Positions 56,509 to 64,000 of a stretch of 64,000 nt of DNA are shown one piece after another. The stretch is from contig NZ_CP084877.1 of the NCBI RefSeq assembly GCF_020525925.1, positions 1 to 64,000 on the forward strand, read 5' to 3'. This DNA is from Klebsiella quasipneumoniae subsp. quasipneumoniae. GTDB lineage: Bacteria; Pseudomonadota; Gammaproteobacteria; Enterobacterales; Enterobacteriaceae. Each line of letters starts with the position of its first letter. Positions within the stretch are counted from its first letter, which is position 1. The notes below the pieces were generated by a model. The model was not told where the DNA came from. It saw only the letters and a program-made list of their open reading frames with translations, and did not search any database. The translations under genes and the position numbers were made by a program.

Positions 56509-58956
56509 TCAGAGTTGCGTTTTGTCGATATACCAGATCTTTTGCGCATACTCCCGCACCGTACGGTCCGATGAAAAATAGCCCATGTGGGTTATGTTGA
56601 GCATCGCTTTGGCGGTCCACTCTTCCGGGGTTCGGTAGAGCGCATCCACCTTGTCCTGACAGTCAACATAGCTGCGGTAATCGGCCAGCACCTGATAGTG
56701 GTCGCCAAAGTTGATCAGCGAATCCAGCAGACCGCGATAGCGGCCCGGCTCCTGTGGGCTGAACACCCCGGTCCCCATCTGGGTCAGCGCCTGGCGCAGC
56801 TCTTGATCCTGGTCGTAGTAATCACGCGGCTGATAACCGTTGCTGCGCAGCGCCTCGACCTCTGCAGCGGTATTACCGAAGATAAAGATATTGTCCTCAC
56901 CCACGTGCTCCAACATCTCAACGTTGGCGCCGTCCAGCGTGCCAATGGTCAGCGCACCGTTGAGGGCGAACTTCATATTACTGGTCCCGGAGGCTTCAGT
57001 CCCTGCCAGCGAAATCTGCTCAGAAAGGTCCGCGGCCGGAATGATCATCTGCGCCAGACTGACGCTGTAGTTGGGAATGAACACCACCTTTAGTCTGTCG
57101 CCAATCTGCGGATCGCTGTTGATGACTTTGGCGACGTCGTTTATCAGATGGATGATCTGTTTTGCCGTGTGGTAAGCGGACGCGGCTTTGCCGGCGAAAA
57201 TCACCACTCGCGGCACCCATTCGGCCTGCGGGTCCGCCTTGATACGGTTGTAGCGGGTGATCACATGCAGCACATTCATCAGCTGGCGTTTATATTCGTG
57301 GATCCGTTTAATTTGCACATCAAACAGCGCGTTCGGGTTCACCACCACGCCCAGCTGACGGGCGATATAATCGGCCAGACGCTGTTTATTCGCCAGTTTG
57401 GCGGCGCTGACGGCCTGGTTAACCAGCGGATAATCCTGATATTCCCCCATTTCGCTCAGCTGGCTTAAATCCGTTCGCCAGGTCTGGCCGATATGGCGGT
57501 CCAGAACCGCGGCAAGGGACGGGTTAGCGGCAGCCAGCCAGCGGCGCGGCGTGACGCCGTTAGTCACGTTGGTGAAGCGGCGCGGAAAGATTCTGGCGAA
57601 ATCGGCAAACAGCGACTCCACCATCAGCCGGGAGTGCAGTTCCGACACGCCGTTCACCTTGTAACTGACCACCACCGCCAGCCAGGCCATCCGTACGCGA
57701 CGGTCGTTGGATTCATCGATAATCGAGGTCCGGCTCAGCAACGCAATATCATCGGGATAGTGCTCCTGCATGGTTTTCAGAAAATAGTCATTAATCTCGA
57801 AAATAATCTGCAAATGGCGCGGCAGGATTTTCCCCAGCATCTCGACCGGCCAGGTCTCCAGCGCCTCGCTCATCAGGGTATGGTTGGTGTAGGAGAAGAC
57901 CTGACAGGTCACCCCGAAAGCGTCATCCCAGCTGAAGCGGTGTTCGTCAATCAGCAGACGCATCAGCTCCGGGATCGACAGCACCGGATGGGTGTCGTTG
58001 AGGTGGATAGCAATTTTATCTGCCAGGTTGTCATAGGTTTGATACAACTGGTAATGGCGAAAAAGAATATCCTGCACCGTCGCCGAAACGAGGAAATATT
58101 CCTGACGCAGGCGCAGCTCGCGCCCGGAGTAGGTCGAGTCGTCCGGATACAGTACCCGGGAGACGTTTTCGGAATGGTTTTTATCTTCTACCGCCGCGAA
58201 GTAATCTCCCTGATTAAATTTACCGAGGTTAATCTCGCTGCTGGCCTGGGCGCTCCACAAGCGCAGGGTGTTGGTGGCATCGGTTTCATAACCCGGGATA
58301 ATCTGATCGTAGGCCACCGCGATGATCTCTTCGGTTTCCAGCCAGCGCGAGTTTTTCCCCTCATGCTGAATGCGCCCGCCAAAGCGCACGGTATAGCGGG
58401 TTTTATGGCGCTCGAATTCCCAGGGGTTACCGTACTCCAGCCAGTAGTCCGGTGACTCCATCTGCCGGCCGTCGATGATGTTTTGCTTGAACATGCCGTA
58501 GTCGTAGCGGATGCCGTAACCGCGTCCTGGCAGCCCCAGCGTGGCCAGGGAGTCGAGAAAACAGGCTGCCAGACGACCGAGACCGCCGTTGCCCAGGCCC
58601 GGGTCATTCTCTTCGTCAATCAGCTCTTCCAGATCCAGACCCATCCCGGCCAGCGCTGTTTTCACATCCTCATAGATGCCCAGCGACAGTAAGGCATTCG
58701 AGAGGGTACGGCCGATGAGAAACTCCATCGACAGATAATATACCTGGCGCGCCTGCTGCGAGATCCGCGCCCGATGCGCCCGCAACCAGCGCTCAACCAG
58801 CCGATCGCGCACGGCGAACAGCGTAGCATTGAGCCATTCATGCTTATTGGCAAGTGAAGGGTCTTTACCGAGAATAAACATGAGGTTATAAGCGATAGCA
58901 TGCTGCAGCGCTTCTTCATTCAGCCTGGGTGAAATATAACTTATGCGTGGTTCCAT
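56509..58956 (-). CDS. glgP: Glycogen phosphorylase GlgP
   Basis: 815 residues from ATG 58956 ([20 protein letters not shown]), exactly the E. coli length; a TTG six codons upstream is less likely. GT35 family: [40 protein letters not shown], and the pyridoxal-phosphate lysine in [20 protein letters not shown]. It phosphorolyses alpha-1,4 chains to glucose-1-phosphate. It follows glgA by 18 bases. No glgX debranching gene follows or precedes it in this window. Frame intact. Confidence 0.96.
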   Translation of the reverse strand: MEPRISYISPRLNEEALQHAIAYNLMFILGKDPSLANKHEWLNATLFAVRDRLVERWLRAHRARISQQARQVYYLSMEFLIGRTLSNALLSLGIYEDVKTALAGMGLDLEELIDEENDPGLGNGGLGRLAACFLDSLATLGLPGRGYGIRYDYGMFKQNIIDGRQMESPDYWLEYGNPWEFERHKTRYTVRFGGRIQHEGKNSRWLETEEIIAVAYDQIIPGYETDATNTLRLWSAQASSEINLGKFNQGDYFAAVEDKNHSENVSRVLYPDDSTYSGRELRLRQEYFLVSATVQDILFRHYQLYQTYDNLADKIAIHLNDTHPVLSIPELMRLLIDEHRFSWDDAFGVTCQVFSYTNHTLMSEALETWPVEMLGKILPRHLQIIFEINDYFLKTMQEHYPDDIALLSRTSIIDESNDRRVRMAWLAVVVSYKVNGVSELHSRLMVESLFADFARIFPRRFTNVTNGVTPRRWLAAANPSLAAVLDRHIGQTWRTDLSQLSEMGEYQDYPLVNQAVSAAKLANKQRLADYIARQLGVVVNPNALFDVQIKRIHEYKRQLMNVLHVITRYNRIKADPQAEWVPRVVIFAGKAASAYHTAKQIIHLINDVAKVINSDPQIGDRLKVVFIPNYSVSLAQMIIPAADLSEQISLAGTEASGTSNMKFALNGALTIGTLDGANVEMLEHVGEDNIFIFGNTAAEVEALRSNGYQPRDYYDQDQELRQALTQMGTGVFSPQEPGRYRGLLDSLINFGDHYQVLADYRSYVDCQDKVDALYRTPEEWTAKAMLNITHMGYFSSDRTVREYAQKIWYIDKTQL

Positions 58957-58974
58957 TTTTCTTATCCGTAGCAA

Positions 58975-60408
58975 TTAAATAATACGCTGATACAACAGGT
59001 GGAAAGACTTTGCGGCACTTTGCCAGCTAAAATCCATGCTCATCGCCTGCCGCTGCACGTAACGCCACAGCGAGGGACGCGACCACAGGACACTGGCCCG
59101 GTGGATAGCATGTAATAACGATTCCGTCTCGCTGTCGGTAAACACAAATCCGGTCGCGAGCCCGTCAACAAGGTTTTCGAGCGAACAGTCGGCGACGGTA
59201 TCCGCCAGTCCGCCGGTACGGCGAACCAGCGGTAATGTGCCGTAGCGCAGACCATAAAGCTGGGTCAGACCGCAGGGTTCAAAACGGCTGGGCACCAGGA
59301 TGACGTCGGCGCCGCCAATCATCTGATGCGACAGCGCCTCGTCGTAGCCGATCCGGATACTCACCTGCCCGGGGTATTGCGCCTCGGCGGTCAGAAAACG
59401 GGCCTGCAAATCCGGGTCCCCGGATCCCAGCAGCGCCAGCTGCCCTCCCTTAGATATAATTCCCGGCAGCGCGCCAAACAGAAGATCCAGCCCCTTCTGG
59501 CTGGTCAGCCGGCTCACAACGGTGAACAGCAGCGCCCGATCGTCCGCCTTCAGCCCCAGCGACGTCTGCAGCTGCTGCTTGTTCTTCGCTTTCTCCGCCA
59601 GTGAATTCTGGTCGTAAGGCGCTGCCAGCAGCGGATCGCGGCGCGGATCCCAGATATTTTTGTCAACCCCGTTCAGGATCCCCGACAGTCGCCCTTCCCG
59701 CTGACGTTGCCGCAGCAGCTCTTCCAGACCAAACGCGTACTGTGGTTCGGTAATTTCACGGGCATATGTCGGGCTGACGGTGGTGATATGGTCAGCGAAA
59801 TAGAGACCCGCCTTAAGGAAGGAGATTTGCCCATTAAACTCCACCCCGTGCATCTGGAAGAACGACCACGGTAACGCGATCTCCGCCATATGCCGGGCCT
59901 GAAACAACCCCTGATAGGCAATGTTGTGCACCGTAAACACCGATTTGGCCGGGTTGCCGCGGGTGGCCAGATAAGCCGGGGTGAGACCCGCGTGCCAGTC
60001 ATGGGCGTGGACGATTTCAGGACGCCAGAACGGGTCAAGACCACCGGCAAGCTCGGCCCCGACCCAGCTCAGCAACGCGAAACGCAGGACGTTATCAGGA
60101 TAATCCTGCATCTGCTGGTTATGATAAGGATTACCCGTCCGGTCATAGAGATGCGGGGCATCAATCAGATAGATGCCCACACCGTTAAAATGGCCAAACA
60201 GCAGCGTCATCCGCCCGGCGAATGTCTCCCTGCTGGCCACCACCTGCGGATCCTGAACCCCGTTGCGGATCGCCGGAAACCCAGGCAGCAGCACGCGGGT
60301 ATCCAGCCCCTCGGCAATTTGCGCCGCCGGGAGCGCGCCGGTGACGTCGGCCAGTCCGCCCGTTTTTAACAGCGGGAACATCTCTGCTCCTACATGTAAA
60401 ACTTGCAT
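58975..60408 (-). CDS. glgA: Glycogen synthase GlgA
   Basis: 477 residues, E. coli length. ADP-glucose-binding Lys15 in [20 protein letters not shown]5 features [39 protein letters not shown] and the C-terminal EXXGL-type loop [20 protein letters not shown]. It adds glucose from ADP-glucose to growing alpha-1,4 chains. Located 88 bases after glgC and 18 before glgP. Frame intact. Confidence 0.96.
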   Translation of the reverse strand: MQVLHVGAEMFPLLKTGGLADVTGALPAAQIAEGLDTRVLLPGFPAIRNGVQDPQVVASRETFAGRMTLLFGHFNGVGIYLIDAPHLYDRTGNPYHNQQMQDYPDNVLRFALLSWVGAELAGGLDPFWRPEIVHAHDWHAGLTPAYLATRGNPAKSVFTVHNIAYQGLFQARHMAEIALPWSFFQMHGVEFNGQISFLKAGLYFADHITTVSPTYAREITEPQYAFGLEELLRQRQREGRLSGILNGVDKNIWDPRRDPLLAAPYDQNSLAEKAKNKQQLQTSLGLKADDRALLFTVVSRLTSQKGLDLLFGALPGIISKGGQLALLGSGDPDLQARFLTAEAQYPGQVSIRIGYDEALSHQMIGGADVILVPSRFEPCGLTQLYGLRYGTLPLVRRTGGLADTVADCSLENLVDGLATGFVFTDSETESLLHAIHRASVLWSRPSLWRYVQRQAMSMDFSWQSAAKSFHLLYQRII

Positions 60409-60496
60409 GTATGCTCCTTATTATTCAGCCACAGAGACGACCCGCGACAGGGCAATATTTTCTCTGCCGCCGGACACGCTTTTTCCGCAAATGGGC

Positions 60497-61780
60497 TCAT
60501 ACCTCAAGTTTGTCCAGCATTTCTTTGGTAACCAGAACGATGCCTTCTTCCGAACGATAAAAGCGTCGCGCATCCTCAACGGCATTTTCGCCAATCACCG
60601 TCCCCTCCGGAATAACGCATCCCCGGTCGATCACGCAGCGTCTTATCCTGCAGGAGCGACCGACCCAGACGCCCGGTAATAAAACCGACGAATCAATATT
60701 ACAGAACGAGTTAATCCGAACTCTGGAAAATAGAACCGACTGCACCACCACCGAGCCAGAAATAATACAGCCGCCGGAGACCAGAGAATTCATGGTCATG
60801 CCATGACTGCCGGAACGGTCCTGAACAAATTTGGCGCTGGGCAGCGATTCGACATAGGTACGGATAGGCCAGTTACGGTCATAAACGTCCAGCTCTGGCA
60901 CTACTGAGGCTAAATCCAGATTCGCTTTCCAGTACGCCTCCAGGGTTCCGACATCGCGCCAGTATGGCTCGGCATTATTATCCGACTGAACGCAGGAGCG
61001 CGGGAACGGATGCGCATACGCTTCACCTGCCGCCGTTATCCTGGGAATAATATCTTTGCCAAAATCATGGGTGGAGTGTTCATCCCGATCGTCGTCTTCC
61101 AGCAGCTGGTAGAGATATTCCGCATCAAACACATAAATGCCCATACTGGCAAGCGAGCGGGTTTCATCGCCAGGAATGGTGGGCGGATTAGCCGGTTTTT
61201 CAACAAATTCAATGATTTTGTCATTCTCATCCACGGCCATGACGCCAAAAGCGCTTGCCTCTTCAACCGGGACCGGCAGGCAGGCCACGGTACAGCGCGC
61301 CCCTTTTTCAACGTGATCGAGCAGCATCCGCGAATAATCTTGTTTATAGATATGGTCCCCGGCCAGAATAACGACATATTCCGCATCATAGCGGCGGATA
61401 ATATCCAGATTCTGGGTCACGGCATCCGCCGTCCCCCGATACCAGTTCTCACCATGCACCCGCTGCTGCGCCGGTAATAAATCCACGAACTCATTCATTT
61501 CTTCGTTAAAGAATGCCCAGCCGCGTTGAATATGCTGCACCAGTGAATGGGACTGATATTGTGTAATGACCCCGATACGTCTTATTCCGGAGTTAATACA
61601 ATTCGATAAAGCAAAATCAATAATTCTGAATTTACCGCCGAAATGCACCGCAGGTTTTGCGCGAATAGTGGTCAGGTCTTTTAATCGTGTGCCACGTCCG
61701 CCGGCGAGGATCAGGGCCACGGATTTAAGCGGTAACTGGCGCGACAGCATTAAGTTGTCAGTATATTCAAGTTTACTCAT
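60497..61780 (-). CDS. glgC: Glucose-1-phosphate adenylyltransferase GlgC
   Basis: 427 residues, four fewer than E. coli. The nucleotide loop [14 protein letters not shown], Tyr114 region [25 protein letters not shown] with the substrate Lys195, and the C-terminal beta helix are present. It makes ADP-glucose, the controlled step. Aligned without gaps to E. coli GlgC from memory, residue 39 is Ile ([12 protein letters not shown], Lys in E. coli), 419 is Lys and 423 is Asp ([11 protein letters not shown], both Arg in E. coli). These three contact the activator fructose-1,6-bisphosphate in E. coli. AMP-site residues Arg40, His46, Arg52, Arg130 and Arg386 remain, with Thr79 as Ser. Confidence 0.95.
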   Translation of the reverse strand: MSKLEYTDNLMLSRQLPLKSVALILAGGRGTRLKDLTTIRAKPAVHFGGKFRIIDFALSNCINSGIRRIGVITQYQSHSLVQHIQRGWAFFNEEMNEFVDLLPAQQRVHGENWYRGTADAVTQNLDIIRRYDAEYVVILAGDHIYKQDYSRMLLDHVEKGARCTVACLPVPVEEASAFGVMAVDENDKIIEFVEKPANPPTIPGDETRSLASMGIYVFDAEYLYQLLEDDDRDEHSTHDFGKDIIPRITAAGEAYAHPFPRSCVQSDNNAEPYWRDVGTLEAYWKANLDLASVVPELDVYDRNWPIRTYVESLPSAKFVQDRSGSHGMTMNSLVSGGCIISGSVVVQSVLFSRVRINSFCNIDSSVLLPGVWVGRSCRIRRCVIDRGCVIPEGTVIGENAVEDARRFYRSEEGIVLVTKEMLDKLEV

Positions 61781-61909
61781 AATAATGTCCTGCTATTAAA
61801 TAAAAGCCATAAAAGAAAATAATGAAGAAAAAGCCTCACTCTTCTGCAAAATAATTCAGAAGTGATCACCTCCGGTAATAAGTCAGCTGCAATAAATCAG
61901 CTGCGCGTT

Positions 61910-64000
61910 TTATTGCCCTGCAGATTCCCGTACCAGCCAGATTGTCGCCAGCGGCGGCAGAGTCACCGACAGCGAATGCTCCCGACCGTGGCTGGCGATC
62001 GCCTCGCTTGCCACGCAGCCGCCGTTGCCGGTGTTGCTCCCGTGGTAGTGCATCGAGTCGGTGTTCAGCTCTTCACGCCAGCGCCCCGGCTGGTTAATCC
62101 CGAAGCGATAGCCGTGACGCGGTACTGGCGTGAAGTTGCTCGCCACGATTATCTCGTTCCCGGCTTTATCGCGACGGACAAAGATAAACACCGACCGTTC
62201 ATGGTCATCCACAACAAGCCATTCAAAGCCGTAGGGGTCAAAATCCAGTTCGTGCAGTGCCTTATGGTGGCGATAGGTATGGTTCAGATCGCGCACCAGA
62301 CGCTGCACCCCGTGATGCCAGTTGTCGCCCCCTTCCAGCAGATGCCAGTCGAGGCTGGCGTCGTGGTTCCACTCCCGCCCCTGGGCAAACTCGTTGCCCA
62401 TAAACAGCAGCTTTTTACCGGGGAAGGCAAACAGCCAGCCGTAGTAGGCGCGCAGGTTGGCGAACTTCTGCCAGGCATCGCCAGGCATCCGGTCAAGAAT
62501 CGATTTTTTGCCGTGAACCACTTCATCGTGTGACAGCGGCAACACGAAGTTTTCGGTGTAGTTGTAGAGCATCCCGAAGGTCATCTTGTCGTGATGATAA
62601 CGACGATAGATGGGATCGAGCTGCATATAGTCGAGGGTGTCATGCATCCAGCCGAGGTTCCATTTGAACCAGAAGCCAAGACCGCCCGTCGAAGACGGTC
62701 GTGTAACCCCGGCGAAGTCGGTGGACTCCTCCGCCATCGTGACCGCTCCCGGCGTCTGCTCACCGAGCACACGGTTGGTATTGCGCAGAAATTCAATCGC
62801 TTCGAGGTTTTCCCGGCCGCCGTACTCATTGGGCACCCACTCCCCCTCTTTGCGGCTGTAGTCGCGGTAGATCATTGACGCAACCGCATCCACGCGCAGG
62901 GCGTCGATCCCGAAGCGTTCAATCCAGTACAGCGCGTTCCCGACCAGAAAGTTGCTGACTTCACGGCGACCGTAGTTGTAGATCAGCGTATTCCAGTCCT
63001 GGTGATAACCTTCTCGCGGGTCGCTGTGTTCATACAACGCGGTGCCGTCGAACGATGCCAGCGCAAAGTCATCCGACGGGAAGTGGCCCGGCACCCAGTC
63101 GAGGATCACGTTCAGACCCGCGGCATGGGCAGCATTCAGGAAGTAGCGGAAGTCTTCACGGGTACCAAAACGGCGGGTCGGCGCGTACAGCCCGGTGGGC
63201 TGATAGCCCCAGCTGCCGTCGAACGGATGTTCGTTTACCGGCAGCAGCTCCAGATGGGTGAAGCCCATCCACTTCGCGTAAGGCACCAGCTGGTCCGCCA
63301 GCTCGCGGTAGCTGAGCCAGAAATGGTTATCGGCGTGGCGGCGCCACGAGCCAAGGTGCACTTCATAAATCGAAATCGGTGCATCAAACTGGTTGGCCTG
63401 CTGACGGGACTGTGGCTGTTCGACCTTTTCCGGCATGCCGCAGATAAGCGACGCGCTTTCCGGGCGCATCTGTGCCTCAAAGGCATACGGGTCGGATTTC
63501 ACCCGCAGGTGGCCGTGGGCGTCAATCAGCTCGAACTTATACAGCTGGCCGTTATGCGCGCCGGGGACAAACAGCTCCCAGATGCCGGACTCTTTGCGCA
63601 GACGCATCGGGTGGCGGCGGCCGTCCCAGTAGTTGAACTGTCCGACCACCGACACACGACGGGCGTTCGGCGCCCAGACGGAAAAACGCGTCCCGGTGAC
63701 GCCGTCCATGGTGTCGGCATGGGCTCCCAGCGTCTCGTAGGGCCGCAGATGAGTCCCTTCAGCGAGCAGCCAGGCATCAAGCTCCTGCAGCAGCGGGCCA
63801 AAGCGATAGGGGTCGTCAATCAGGTTTTGCTGACCGTGCCAGGTGACGGCCAGCTGGTAACGAAAAGGATTTTTCCGGCGCGGCAGAACGCCGCTAAAGA
63901 ACCCGCGTGTGTCGAGGCATTCGAGTTTACCGACTTTGCGCCCGGTTTTCGGTTCAATCACCCATACATCGGTGGCATCGGGTAATAATGCGCGCACTTC
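61910..64000 (-). CDS. glgB: 1,4-alpha-glucan branching enzyme GlgB, N-terminus outside window
   Basis: About 697 residues are visible; the frame is still open at the window edge ([17 protein letters not shown]), and roughly 35 N-terminal residues lie outside. CBM48 modules come first, then the GH13 barrel with [20 protein letters not shown] (nucleophile Asp), [15 protein letters not shown] (acid Glu), [16 protein letters not shown] (stabilising Asp), and a C-terminal beta domain. It makes alpha-1,6 branches in glycogen. The likely first visible gene of the operon, 129 bases before glgC; that gap holds a CTTCTG/CAGAAG stem (61840-61861) and a doubled TCAGCTGC. Frame intact. Confidence 0.95.
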   Translation of the reverse strand, partial: EVRALLPDATDVWVIEPKTGRKVGKLECLDTRGFFSGVLPRRKNPFRYQLAVTWHGQQNLIDDPYRFGPLLQELDAWLLAEGTHLRPYETLGAHADTMDGVTGTRFSVWAPNARRVSVVGQFNYWDGRRHPMRLRKESGIWELFVPGAHNGQLYKFELIDAHGHLRVKSDPYAFEAQMRPESASLICGMPEKVEQPQSRQQANQFDAPISIYEVHLGSWRRHADNHFWLSYRELADQLVPYAKWMGFTHLELLPVNEHPFDGSWGYQPTGLYAPTRRFGTREDFRYFLNAAHAAGLNVILDWVPGHFPSDDFALASFDGTALYEHSDPREGYHQDWNTLIYNYGRREVSNFLVGNALYWIERFGIDALRVDAVASMIYRDYSRKEGEWVPNEYGGRENLEAIEFLRNTNRVLGEQTPGAVTMAEESTDFAGVTRPSSTGGLGFWFKWNLGWMHDTLDYMQLDPIYRRYHHDKMTFGMLYNYTENFVLPLSHDEVVHGKKSILDRMPGDAWQKFANLRAYYGWLFAFPGKKLLFMGNEFAQGREWNHDASLDWHLLEGGDNWHHGVQRLVRDLNHTYRHHKALHELDFDPYGFEWLVVDDHERSVFIFVRRDKAGNEIIVASNFTPVPRHGYRFGINQPGRWREELNTDSMHYHGSNTGNGGCVASEAIASHGREHSLSVTLPPLATIWLVRESAGQ

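Noticed and set aside
55586..58455. Long plus-strand frames opposite pgm and glgP
   Set aside because: Antisense shadows of highly coding, GC-rich genes; no motifs or ribosome sites.

Overview
The window looks like part of a large IncF plasmid from Klebsiella pneumoniae or a close relative. The evidence is an F-type sopABC partition locus, a RepFIB initiator with iterons, an F-type conjugation leading region, a type II acetyltransferase toxin-antitoxin matching kacAT, and cargo (lac, ars, fec, glg) that I recall from big Klebsiella FIB/FII plasmids. The species call is inference; no chromosomal marker or rRNA is present.

Region by region. 1-0.44 kb: the end of an IS481-like element that cuts a hok/sok locus. 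0.5-11.5 kb: leading region, nearly all on the minus strand (small membrane genes, psiA, psiB, a YubM-like ParB gene, a DUF905 gene, ssb, a methyltransferase, a DUF3560 gene, klcA). It carries two copies of a structured, non-coding repeat of about 650 bp resembling F single-stranded promoters. Reading frames here are broken by many single-base indels. 11.7-13.4 kb: intact umuDC behind a perfect LexA box. 13.5-15 kb: an antitoxin remnant cut by a TnpB-type IS200/IS605 element. 15.6-18.5 kb: sopC (15 x 43 bp), sopB, sopA. 18.7-20.8 kb: RepFIB replicon. 20.9-21.7 kb: tyrosine recombinase. 22.3-24.5 kb: IS3, IS21 and IS903 pieces. 24.5-30.2 kb: an E. coli-like lac operon (lacI, lacZ, lacY, all operators) with lacA removed. 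30.5-31.5 kb: a frameshifted quinone-oxidoreductase-like gene. 31.7-39.2 kb: a Tn3-family unit carrying chrA-padR and arsH/arsRBC. 39.2-40.1 kb: EAL and IS66 fragments. 40.1-47.8 kb: complete ferric citrate system fecIR-fecABCDE. 47.9-53.4 kb: IS26, kacAT and ISNCY-type elements. 53.4-54.6 kb: AT-rich island with an unknown gene and a LuxR-type regulator. 54.7-64 kb: glycogen operon glgB-glgC-glgA-glgP-pgm, running off the window end.

How the parts work together. SopA/SopB/sopC and RepFIB maintain the plasmid; kacAT would enforce retention, while hok/sok and the Phd-type antitoxin are broken. The accessory genes handle lactose uptake and cleavage, chromate and arsenic efflux, ferric citrate import, and conversion of glucose-phosphate into glycogen and back. 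lacZ can feed glucose into the plasmid-coded Pgm/GlgC/GlgA/GlgB route.

Most notable points. The plasmid GlgC has lost several residues known from the E. coli fructose-1,6-bisphosphate activator pocket (K39I, R419K, R423D) while keeping most of the AMP-site residues. The glycogen operon includes pgm, lacks glgX, and sits beside an unlinked-looking LuxR regulator. The dense indels in the leading region look more like sequence-quality error than decay, and should be settled before those genes are called dead.
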